From the NCBI RefSeq assembly GCF_031846345.1, contig NZ_JAVRHX010000001.1, positions 620,001-684,000 of the forward strand: 64,000 nucleotides of DNA. The letters are read 5' to 3'. Numbering within the stretch: position 1 is the stretch's first letter; each line of letters starts with the position of its first letter. The DNA is from Glaciecola petra. Its GTDB lineage: Bacteria > Pseudomonadota > Gammaproteobacteria > Enterobacterales > Alteromonadaceae. A program made the translations under genes and the position numbers. Positions 37,641 through 44,036 of this stretch are shown piece by piece. The notes below the pieces were generated by a model that was not told where the DNA came from, made no database searches, and was given only the letters and a program-made list of their open reading frames with translations.

Positions 37641-37662
37641 GCGGCAATTTTTTGCCGCTTTT
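37641..37662 (+). terminator. Rho-independent terminator after flgL
   Basis: The stem GCGGCAA/TTGCCGC with a TTTT loop is followed by TTTT. It sits in the spacer between flgL and the first flagellin, upstream of the flagellin promoter. The 163 bases between the flgL stop and this hairpin show nothing else that I can identify. Confidence 0.75.
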
Positions 37663-37696
37663 CAGCCCACTGAATAAAATTTTTATTAAATTCTAT

Positions 37697-37723
37697 TAAA
37701 GGGAATTTCACCCTTGTCGATAA
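37697..37723 (+). promoter_or_regulatory. Sigma-28 promoter of the first flagellin gene
   Basis: TAAAGGGA, 11 bases, GTCGATAA is a strong FliA-type promoter. Transcription would start near 37730, giving a leader of about 117 bases before the ATG at 37847. Confidence 0.88.
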
Positions 37724-37771
37724 CCATTTACGAGAGAGCCAGTACATATGCTTTTTAATTGAGAAGCTATG

Positions 37772-37842
37772 TTCTACAAATGAAACTAAATTCCGGAATG
37801 TTTCCGGCTGCCAGCAAGCGCTGGACTGATAGTGTAGGAGAG
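37772..37842 (+). promoter_or_regulatory. Folded 5' leader of the first flagellin, able to mask its ribosome-binding site
   Basis: TTCTACA (37772-37778) can pair with TGTAGGA (37833-37839, one G-U pair), which overlaps the AGGAG ribosome-binding site. The enclosed sequence has two perfect hairpins: CCGGAA/TTCCGG (37793-37807) and CCAGC/GCTGG (37811-37824). The 14-mer GACTGATAGTGTAG at 37824-37837 recurs at 40429-40442 in the spacer after the second flagellin. This is a three-way-junction-like layout. Its regulatory role is inferred. Confidence 0.5.
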
Positions 37843-37846
37843 ACTT

Positions 37847-38680
37847 ATGTCTATGTTCGTAAATACTAACGTATCGGCCTTAAATGCCCAGCGTCAGCTA
37901 TTCAATTCAACCAATTCGTTAAATACATCTTTTGAGCGTTTATCATCTGGATTCAGAATAAACCGTGCGTCTGACGATGCTGCTGGTCTTCAAATTACGG
38001 ACCGTATGACAACTCAAATCAACGGGTTAAATCAAGCCGTAAACAACGCGAACGACGCAATCTCGTTAACGCAGACAGCTGAGGGCGCCCTAGGCGAAAC
38101 CACAACTGCTTTGCAACGTATTCGTCAACTAGCGGTGCAATCGCAAAATGGTATTAATGCGCAAGCTGACCGTGATGCCTTGCAAAAAGAAGTATCAGCA
38201 CTTAAAACTGAAATCTCTAGAATTTCTACAGACACTCAGTTTAACAAAGTCGATATTTTAACAGGTGGTTTTTCAGCAACATTCTTAGTAGGCGCAAACA
38301 GTGGCCAAACTATTTCTGTTGGTTTAAGTTCGCCAGACGGCTTAGCAGGTTTTTCAGCAACTGGTTTGGGCCTTGCGGCTTTATCTGTATCGTCTGCAGC
38401 AGGTGCCTCGGCAGCGTTGGCAACACTAGACACTGCAATCTCAGCAGTAGGTGGAGCTCGTGCAGACCTTGGTGCGCTGACTAACCGTTTTCAGTCTACT
38501 ATTCGTAACTTATCTAACATATCTGAGAACATGGCTTCAGCCCGTTCACAAATACTAGATACTGATTTTGCGAAAGAGACTGCTAACTTAACGCGTAATC
38601 AGATTATTCAGCAGGCAAGTACTACCATATTATCCCAGGCTAATCAGCGTCCTCAATCGGCGTTGCAGCTTTTAGGCTAA
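37847..38680 (+). CDS. fliC: Flagellin (first copy)
   Basis: This 277-residue flagellin has the conserved D0/D1 ends: MFVNTNVSALNAQRQLFNST, FERLSSGFRINRASDDAAGL followed by QITDRM at the N-terminus, and GALTNRFQSTIRNLSNISEN, then ILSQANQRPQSALQLLG at the C-terminus. The central variable domain is short (about 150-190), as in Vibrio- and Pseudoalteromonas-like polar flagellins. It is preceded by a sigma-28 promoter, a folded leader and AGGAGAG. A structured element and terminator follow. A Maf-type glycosyltransferase gene downstream suggests that the filament is glycosylated on Ser/Thr of the central domain. Confidence 0.95.
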   Translation: MSMFVNTNVSALNAQRQLFNSTNSLNTSFERLSSGFRINRASDDAAGLQITDRMTTQINGLNQAVNNANDAISLTQTAEGALGETTTALQRIRQLAVQSQNGINAQADRDALQKEVSALKTEISRISTDTQFNKVDILTGGFSATFLVGANSGQTISVGLSSPDGLAGFSATGLGLAALSVSSAAGASAALATLDTAISAVGGARADLGALTNRFQSTIRNLSNISENMASARSQILDTDFAKETANLTRNQIIQQASTTILSQANQRPQSALQLLG

Positions 38681-38705
38681 ACTTTTAGTTCCTTCTGAGA
38701 CCCTA

Positions 38706-38779
38706 CTGTTTGGGGAATGAAGCCAGGAGGTAGTACTAGCTTTAACTAGCCAAACAGCAAGAGAGACCGCTCACTCTCT
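38706..38779 (+). ncRNA. Conserved folded element E1 after the first flagellin
   Basis: An outer stem CTGTTTGG/CCAAACAG (38706-38713 with 38750-38757) encloses the segment 38714-38734, which contains GCCAGGAGGTAGT, and a CTAG/CTAG inner hairpin. It is followed by CAGCAAGAG and a second hairpin AGAGAG/CTCTCT (38760-38779). The same segment (20 of 21 bases), CAGCAAGAG and the same stem order recur at 39139-39214, with different stem bases. It lies between the flagellin stop and its terminator, so it is probably part of the 3' untranslated region. Confidence 0.5.
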
Positions 38780-38794
38780 AACATCCGAGCGATT

Positions 38795-38830
38795 GGCCAG
38801 GCATTGCCTGGCCGCTTATTTCCTTTTTTT
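38795..38830 (+). terminator. Rho-independent terminator after the first flagellin
   Basis: A perfect GGCCAGGC/GCCTGGCC stem with loop ATT is followed within 10 bases by a run of nine T. It lies 115 bases after the flagellin stop. Confidence 0.85.
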
Positions 38831-38835
38831 TTATT

Positions 38836-39117
38836 TAATTTAGTCTTTTTTACTAAAGATTTTCGCGTGTCTGTTCGATAACTAAATTGTCGGGGGTAAA
38901 ACATAACAACAAAGTCCCTTAAAGCACTCAATTAATTACCGAGAGCAAGTTCAAAGAGTAATACAAAGAAGTGCAACCGTTCACCAGATGGTGCAATGGC
39001 GATAGCGTTAGGAAAGGTGAAGAGCAAGAGTAAAACAATTCACCCTAATTAAAGATGATTGTATGATAGATAATTGTTTTCATAAACATTATCCAAAATA
39101 GCAGATGTCGTCATGAC
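38836..39117 (+). other. Spacer with a weak sigma-28-like promoter and small hairpins
   Basis: No gene is seen. TAAAGATT at 38854-38861 and TTCGATAA at 38874-38881 resemble a sigma-28 promoter, but with 12 instead of 11 bases between them. Downstream, GGTGAA/TTCACC (around 39016-39045) encloses another AGCAAGAG copy, and CACC/GGTG forms a small hairpin near 38980. This could be the 5' part of a transcript that contains the folded element at 39118-39224. Confidence 0.3.
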
Positions 39118-39224
39118 ATGCTGAACTGCCGACTGACAGGAATGATGCCAGGAGGTAGTGAGAGGTATGAGGTCTGGAACATCATACCTGCCGGTCAGCA
39201 AGAGCTTGCGCTCTGTTACAGCAT
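39118..39224 (+). ncRNA. Conserved folded element E2 between the first and second flagellins
   Basis: The outermost stem is ATGCTG/CAGCAT (39118-39123 with 39219-39224). Inside it are CTGAC/GTCAG (39133-39137 with 39194-39198), the conserved segment 39139-39159 containing GCCAGGAGGTAGT, an 8-bp hairpin AGGTATGA/TCATACCT (39163-39189), the shared CAGCAAGAG, and a hairpin AGAGC/GCTCT (39201-39214). The architecture matches E1 although the stem sequences differ. No poly-T terminator follows. The rest of the spacer to 39423 is AT-rich, with one CGCCAA/TTGGCG hairpin near 39373-39398 before the AGGA site of the next flagellin. Confidence 0.5.
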
Positions 39225-39423
39225 ACATGCTTCAAATCTCTAAAAGAGTTTGAACATTCATCAGTCCTTGATTACCTAATTCTTTAGCACGTTGTGTGCC
39301 AACTTTGTTTTTATCGACAATGGTTTATGCCATAAAAATAGGGTTAGCTCACTGAATAAAGTGAAAACTATGACGCCAAAAACACAAAATATTGGCGCAT
39401 AAATTAAATCGTTAGGAAAAATT

Positions 39424-40251
39424 ATGTCTTTATTTGTAAATACTAATATATCGTCGTTAAGTACAAGACGGTTTTTAAATGATACCACTAGTAATTTAAG
39501 TACTGCATTTGAGCGTTTATCATCGGGGTTTAGAATCAATAGTGCCAAAGATGATGCTGCTGGTTTGCAAATATCTGATCGAATGACTTCTCAAATCATG
39601 GGTTTAGATCAAGCCGTGAGAAACGCAAATGATGGTATCTCACTGGCCCAAACCATCGAAGGTGCATTACAAGAAACGGTAGGCGCACTGCAACGAATTA
39701 GAGTATTGGCTATTCAATCACAAAACGGTATTAATTCAGTAGACGACAGAAACGCTTTGCAAAAAGAAGTTTCTGCATTAAAAGCCGAAATGAGTCGTGT
39801 AGCAGAAACGACAGAGTTTGCAGGATTGAGTGTGTTAACTGGAGGCTACTCAGCTTTATTTTTAGTGGGTGCAAATTCAGGTCAAACAATTAGTATAAAT
39901 GTATCGCGAGCTTCTGGCTTTGGCACATCTGGATTATTCCCAGGATTTAACCTCTCTGTCTCCACACCGGCTGCAGCATCGGCGGCACTTATCGAATTAG
40001 ATAACGCAATCGCTATTGTAGACGACAAGCGAGCGGATTTAGGTGCAATACAAAATAGATTTCAATCGACTATCCGTAATTTGACCAATGTTTCAGAAAA
40101 TGTGTCGGCAGCTCGTAGCCGCATAAGAGACACAGATTTTGCCGCTGAAACAGCTAACTTAACAAAGCTACAAATTATTCAACAAGCGAGCACAACTGTT
40201 TTGTCGCAGGCGAATCAGCGACCACAAGCTGCACTTAGCTTATTACAGTAA
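39424..40251 (+). CDS. Flagellin (second, divergent copy)
   Basis: This 275-residue flagellin has the usual ends (LFVNTNISSLSTRRFLNDTT, FERLSSGFRINSAKDDAAGL, FQSTIRNLTNVSENVSAARS, LSQANQRPQAALSLLQ). It differs from the other two in the first helix (SLSTRRFL in place of ALNAQRQL), in the central domain (ISINVSRASGFGTSGLFPGF) and in ending LLQ rather than LLG. I find no convincing sigma-28 or sigma-54 promoter near its start, and its leader lacks the GGAGGTAGT of the third copy. It may be a minor or differently timed flagellin, as in multi-flagellin Vibrio filaments. Confidence 0.93.
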   Translation: MSLFVNTNISSLSTRRFLNDTTSNLSTAFERLSSGFRINSAKDDAAGLQISDRMTSQIMGLDQAVRNANDGISLAQTIEGALQETVGALQRIRVLAIQSQNGINSVDDRNALQKEVSALKAEMSRVAETTEFAGLSVLTGGYSALFLVGANSGQTISINVSRASGFGTSGLFPGFNLSVSTPAAASAALIELDNAIAIVDDKRADLGAIQNRFQSTIRNLTNVSENVSAARSRIRDTDFAAETANLTKLQIIQQASTTVLSQANQRPQAALSLLQ

Positions 40252-40310
40252 TCTGGTAATAAAAACGTGATTTAACAAAAAATAAAATTTAACAATAACA
40301 AGTAAGTTCA

Positions 40311-40530
40311 ACCAGTTATTTAGGCTTGAGAGGCCCTCTCTACGCCAAGGATGGCGTATACTACCGCTAAAATTTATATTATAGGTAGTGAGCAGTTAAC
40401 TGGTACAAAGGAAAATGTCGACTAACAAGACTGATAGTGTAGAAGTGCGGTTGAGAGGCCAGTACTTTCATATTCTACAATCCTGCCAGTCGACGAAAAG
40501 TTTGCTCCAACTCCTAACGTGAGCAATTTG
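40311..40530 (+). ncRNA. Highly folded RNA-like element E3 after the second flagellin
   Basis: An 8-bp stem ACCAGTTA/TAACTGGT (40311-40318 with 40397-40404) encloses three perfect hairpins: GAGAG/CTCTC (40328-40340), TACGCC/GGCGTA with loop AAGGAT (40341-40358), and ACTACC/GGTAGT (40360-40389). A second module is closed by GTCGACT/AGTCGAC (40417-40423 with 40488-40494) around TGTAGAA/TTCTACA. TTGCTC/GAGCAA and a terminator follow. TTGAGAGGCC occurs in both modules. No open reading frame is seen. It starts 60 bases after the flagellin stop, so it is either a structured 3' region or a separate small RNA. Confidence 0.5.
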
Positions 40531-40562
40531 GCTGGGCCACCCCATGGCTCAGCTTTTTTTTC
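40531..40562 (+). terminator. Rho-independent terminator after the E3 element
   Basis: GCTGGGCCA/TGGCTCAGC (nine pairs, one G-U) with loop CCCCA is followed by nine T. It is 280 bases after the second flagellin stop and directly after the folded element, so it marks the 3' end of that transcript. Confidence 0.88.
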
Positions 40563-40616
40563 AATACAAAATTAAAAGCATGATCTGTGCCAAATTAGTA
40601 GGTACCAAAAAACATC

Positions 40617-40855
40617 CGTCCCTATCGCGAACGCCACCGTCATTATCGCGTCGGTCACCTTCATTATCGCGTAGTCCACCGTCATTATCGCGAACGCGAT
40701 AATCTCCCCAAACATCCTCATCATCTGGGATGCATGCTCTTTTCGAGGGATTCCTTCTTTCGAAGGAATGACAATGTGCGCAAAGGAATGACTAAGGGTG
40801 CGAATAGCGCCGTCATTATCGCGTAGTCCAGCGTCATTATCGCGAACGCGATAAT
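40617..40855. repeat. Two blocks of a 21-bp tandem repeat capped by a palindrome
   Basis: Units of the type CGTCATTATCGCG plus 8 variable bases start at 40617, 40638, 40659 and 40680, then again at 40811 and 40832. The period is exactly 21. The last unit of each block ends in the perfect palindrome ATTATCGCGAACGCGATAAT (40684-40703 and 40836-40855). Between the blocks is the hairpin ATTCCTTC/GAAGGAAT (40750-40769) with flanking GGAATGAC copies. No transposase is nearby. The repeats sit between the E3 terminator and the third flagellin promoter. Confidence 0.85.
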
Positions 40856-40916
40856 TAAAATAATAGATTTAAAATCAGAGAGATAAAATAATTAAAAATT
40901 ATTTTCAAATTAAATC

Positions 40917-40943
40917 TAAAGAAGTTCAAGATGACGCCGATAC
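40917..40943 (+). promoter_or_regulatory. Sigma-28 promoter of the third flagellin gene
   Basis: TAAAGAAG, 11 bases, GCCGATAC is a very good FliA-type promoter. Transcription would start near 40950, giving a leader of about 140 bases. Confidence 0.88.
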
Positions 40944-41032
40944 ATTTAGTTGAGGGGTAATGCAATTATTTTTGCTAAACCAAATTTGAGGTTGCTGAAC
41001 CAGGCCTAGTGAACCTATTTCAGCTAAATGTA

Positions 41033-41089
41033 AGAAAACAAGAATTCCCAGTGTGCTGGCGATTTCAGATTCTTGTTTTTGGAGGTAGT
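41033..41089 (+). promoter_or_regulatory. Leader stem just before the third flagellin ribosome-binding site
   Basis: AAACAAGAAT and ATTCTTGTTT form a 10-bp stem ending 2 bases before GGAGGTAGT, the ribosome-binding site. Inside the loop is CCAG/CTGG, similar in place and sequence to the CCAGC/GCTGG hairpin in the first flagellin leader. Transcription from the sigma-28 promoter would include this stem. A regulatory effect is inferred only. Confidence 0.4.
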
Positions 41090-41091
41090 AA

Positions 41092-41928
41092 ATGTCTATT
41101 TTTGTTAATACTAATGTGTCTGCGCTAAATGCACAGCGCCAACTATTTGAATCATCTAATGCGCTAAATAAGTCTTTTGAAAGATTGTCTTCTGGTTCTC
41201 GTATTAATTCGGCTGCAGACGATGCAGCAGGTTTGCAAATATCGGATAAATTAACGTCGCAAATTAATGGCACACAACAAGCTGTTAGAAACGCAAATGA
41301 CGCTATATCGTTAACACAAACTGCGGAAGGAGCATTAGGAGAAACAACTAACGCTCTGCAACGTATTCGTCAACTAGCTATACAGTCGCAAAACGGTATC
41401 AATTCTGCTGCCGATCGAGAAGCGCTAAATACAGAAGTGACTGCGCTAAAAAGCGAAATATCTCGCATCGCCACCGATACTGAGTTTAATGGTGTTAGTT
41501 TATTTGACGGTTCATATGATGCAGATTTCTTGGTAGGTGCAAATGCAGGGCAAACTATTAGCGTTGGTTTAGAAGCGGCAGATATAGCAACTGCCGGCTA
41601 CAGTGCTACAGGGCTTGGAATAGGTGCTTTGTCGGTATCAACAGCGGCCAATGCGAGTGCAGCAATTGGTTTGATTGATACTGCAATATCTGCGATTGGT
41701 GGTGTAAGAGGTGACCTTGGGGCGCTTGAAAACAGATTTCAATCGACAATAAGAAACCTTAGTAACATCAACGAAAACCTATCTGGTGCTCGTTCACAAA
41801 TATTGGATACAGACTTTGCCGCCGAAACAGCAAATTTGACCCGAAATCAAATTATGCAACAAGCAAGTATTGCGGTGTTAAGTCAGGCTTCAAATAGGCC
41901 GCAAACCGCTTTAGCATTGCTTGGATAA
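41092..41928 (+). CDS. Flagellin (third copy)
   Basis: This 278-residue flagellin is close to the first copy: MSIFVNTNVSALNAQRQLFE, FERLSSGSRINSAADDAAGL, GALENRFQSTIRNLSNINEN, VLSQASNRPQTALALLG. The central domain differs (VGLEAADIATAGYSATGLGI). It has its own sigma-28 promoter and a strong GGAGGT site. flaG follows 82 bp downstream, so read-through into flaG-fliD-fliS is likely despite a hairpin in between. Confidence 0.95.
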   Translation: MSIFVNTNVSALNAQRQLFESSNALNKSFERLSSGSRINSAADDAAGLQISDKLTSQINGTQQAVRNANDAISLTQTAEGALGETTNALQRIRQLAIQSQNGINSAADREALNTEVTALKSEISRIATDTEFNGVSLFDGSYDADFLVGANAGQTISVGLEAADIATAGYSATGLGIGALSVSTAANASAAIGLIDTAISAIGGVRGDLGALENRFQSTIRNLSNINENLSGARSQILDTDFAAETANLTRNQIMQQASIAVLSQASNRPQTALALLG

Positions 41929-41951
41929 AACCATGTAGAGTTGCGTTGAAC

Positions 41952-41996
41952 GGGCGGTTCATCAGAGGTTTGGGTGTAACCGCTCCTCACTTTTTT
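41952..41996 (+). terminator. Possible attenuating hairpin between third flagellin and flaG
   Basis: GGGCGGTT can pair with AACCGCTC (one G-U pair) across an 18-base loop and is followed by TCACTTTTTT. It could reduce read-through from the abundant flagellin message into flaG. The loop is long, so confidence is moderate. Confidence 0.45.
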
Positions 41997-42010
41997 CAAC
42001 GGAGGTAGTT

Positions 42011-42517
42011 ATGGACCTTGTAAATACTAAAATAGGGCAAGAGACTGCGCGTAATGTTGCTTCGACATTAAGCAGTCAATCATTTGTTAGCAGCAGTTTA
42101 GTCGGGTTTGCCAGTGGTGCTAGTCAATTCACCAAAAGTGAGACGCCGTCGGTGGCTCAGCAAGTTAAATCTGCAGAGAAAGTGCAGGTCAATATGGCTG
42201 AAAAGCAGCAGGCTGAAGACGACAAAAAGAGTAAAGCAAATACTCAATCAGCCGATACGCTAACAAGAGAGGAAACGGTCGATTTAAATGAGTCCTTGGC
42301 GTCTTTAAGTCAAGAATTGCAAACAAATGGCACAGAACTTTCATTCAAGCTTGATGACAGCTCTAGCCAGCCGATTGTTACGGTAATGGATAGAGAAAGC
42401 GGCAATGTTATACGGCAAATTCCTTCCGAGGAGATGCTGGTTTTTGCAGAGCGAATGAAAGAACTGGAATCAAACAGCACGAATAAAACGGGTGTAGTGT
42501 TTGATGGGCAGGCATAA
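42011..42517 (+). CDS. flaG: Flagellar protein FlaG
   Basis: This 168-residue protein has an S/Q/K-rich first half and the FlaG domain at the end: LSFKLDDSSSQPIVTVMDRE, SGNVIRQIPSEEMLVFAERM. FlaG influences filament length in several polar-flagellated bacteria. It uses the ribosome-binding site GGAGGTAGT, the same 9-mer as the third flagellin. fliD follows after 13 bp. Confidence 0.88.
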   Translation: MDLVNTKIGQETARNVASTLSSQSFVSSSLVGFASGASQFTKSETPSVAQQVKSAEKVQVNMAEKQQAEDDKKSKANTQSADTLTREETVDLNESLASLSQELQTNGTELSFKLDDSSSQPIVTVMDRESGNVIRQIPSEEMLVFAERMKELESNSTNKTGVVFDGQA

Positions 42518-42530
42518 TATGAGGTAATTT

Positions 42531-43979
42531 ATGAGCATTTCATCATTGGGAGTAGGTTCTGGTTTAGACCTTGAATCACTAGTAGAACAACTTCTTCAGT
42601 CTGAAAGAGGGCCGAAGACTCAGCGTTTAGACGAACGTGATGAATCGCTCAGCGACGAAATTTCTGCCGTTGGACAAGTTAAGTCCAAACTTAGTGAGTT
42701 TGAAGATGCCATTAAAGAGTTACAGCAAGAAGGTAACTTATCGGGCCGTGAACCCACCATTGAGAATCCGTCGGAAGACAATGATGTATTATCTGCAAAC
42801 CCGAGTACAGCTGCGCTGCCTGGTACCTATGAGATTGCGGTAACACAGCTAGCTCAGGGTAGCCGTATTGAGACGGCCAATGCGGTTGATGGTGGATTCG
42901 CATCCTCCGATGATGTTGTGCTCACAAGCGGTACAGCCGACATTACTTTTAAAATTGGCGATACCGACGACACTTTTACGTTAAGTATTTCTGAGGGCAC
43001 CACGCTTGCCGAACTTCGCGAACAAATAAACAACGATGAAAACAATTTTGGTGTGCAAGCCAATATTATAAACACCGGGACCGCCGATGGCGGTGCTCGA
43101 CTTGTGTTTACATCAGACATCACCGGTGTTGGTAACGATTTACAAATCGTCAACAATAGTGACATCGCTGAACTCAATCGCATTAGCACAACCGACTCCT
43201 CAGAGTCGAGCACTTTACTGTCGCCAATAAAAAATGCGGCAAATGCAATAGCGGTTGTTGATGGTATTGAAGTCCAGAGTGACACTAATAAATTTGAGAA
43301 CACGATTCAGAGTGTGCGTTTTGATGTAAAAGAGTTGTCAGATCAAGATACCAATGGCGATCCCATTGCTAGTAGGCTAATTATTGGGTTTGATGCTGAA
43401 GGATTAGAAGAAAAAATTACTGAGTTTGTAGATAAATTTAACGAACTTAACGATGACCTCGCTAGGTTAACCAGTTATGGAGAGTCCGATCTAGAAGAAG
43501 ACGGCGCATTAGCTGGAGACTCTACTGTTAGAGGTATTCAGTCTGGATTAGCAAATATTTTAAGCAGTAACGTTAGCGATTCGTTAATTGGTAGCTTATT
43601 TGCACTGGGGATTGAATTAACCTCAGAGGGGAAACTAGAAATCAGCACTACCGATTTTGGTTTGGGCTCTGGTGCAGACCGTCTCGAAAATGCACTTAAT
43701 GATAATTTTGACGACATTGACAAATTATTCAATGGCGAAGGTGGCATAGCATCACGAATATTAGAGTTTACAGAACAATACACCCAGTCTTCAGGTATTT
43801 TGAGCTCAAGAGAAGACAACATTAAAGATTTGCAAGATGTGGTAACGAGCGACCGTGAAAGATTTGAAATACGTATGATCAGCTTTGAACAAACATTGCG
43901 TAGCCGCTATTTAAGCTTAGATAGCACGGTTGCACGCCTTCAGCAAACAGGTAACGCCTTGTTTGCTGCTTTATCATAA
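42531..43979 (+). CDS. fliD: Filament cap protein FliD
   Basis: This 482-residue protein starts with the FliD N-terminal domain (SSLGVGSGLDLESLVEQLLQ) and ends with the FliD C-terminal coiled region (LSSREDNIKDLQDVVTSDRE, RYLSLDSTVARLQQTGNALF). It caps the filament and folds flagellin monomers into place. It is exported with help from the small gene after fliS if that gene is truly FliT-like. GAGG precedes the ATG. Confidence 0.93.
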   Translation: MSISSLGVGSGLDLESLVEQLLQSERGPKTQRLDERDESLSDEISAVGQVKSKLSEFEDAIKELQQEGNLSGREPTIENPSEDNDVLSANPSTAALPGTYEIAVTQLAQGSRIETANAVDGGFASSDDVVLTSGTADITFKIGDTDDTFTLSISEGTTLAELREQINNDENNFGVQANIINTGTADGGARLVFTSDITGVGNDLQIVNNSDIAELNRISTTDSSESSTLLSPIKNAANAIAVVDGIEVQSDTNKFENTIQSVRFDVKELSDQDTNGDPIASRLIIGFDAEGLEEKITEFVDKFNELNDDLARLTSYGESDLEEDGALAGDSTVRGIQSGLANILSSNVSDSLIGSLFALGIELTSEGKLEISTTDFGLGSGADRLENALNDNFDDIDKLFNGEGGIASRILEFTEQYTQSSGILSSREDNIKDLQDVVTSDRERFEIRMISFEQTLRSRYLSLDSTVARLQQTGNALFAALS

Positions 43980-44036
43980 CTAAATTTAATATCCACTTAG
44001 CACATACCATCTGTGTTTTTATAAAAGGTGAAGAAA

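Noticed and set aside
37724..37846. First flagellin leader considered as a cyclic-di-GMP riboswitch
   Set aside because: The conserved GEMM core (GCAAA-type and GGUAGGUAGC-type segments) is absent.
39050..39073. TAAAGATG...GATAA as a sigma-28 promoter for the second flagellin
   Set aside because: The GATAA is 3 bases too close to the -35-like element and lacks the CG before it.
38681..39423. Spacer considered as a decayed fourth flagellin gene
   Set aside because: I see no translated remnant of the conserved flagellin ends in any frame; only folded noncoding elements are recognisable.
39276..39548. 90-codon minus-strand frame before and over the second flagellin start
   Set aside because: It overlaps the conserved flagellin coding sequence antisense and has no homologous features.
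40617..40855. Repeats considered as a CRISPR array
   Set aside because: The units are contiguous with a 21-bp period and no unique spacers of 30 bases or more, and there are no cas genes in the window.
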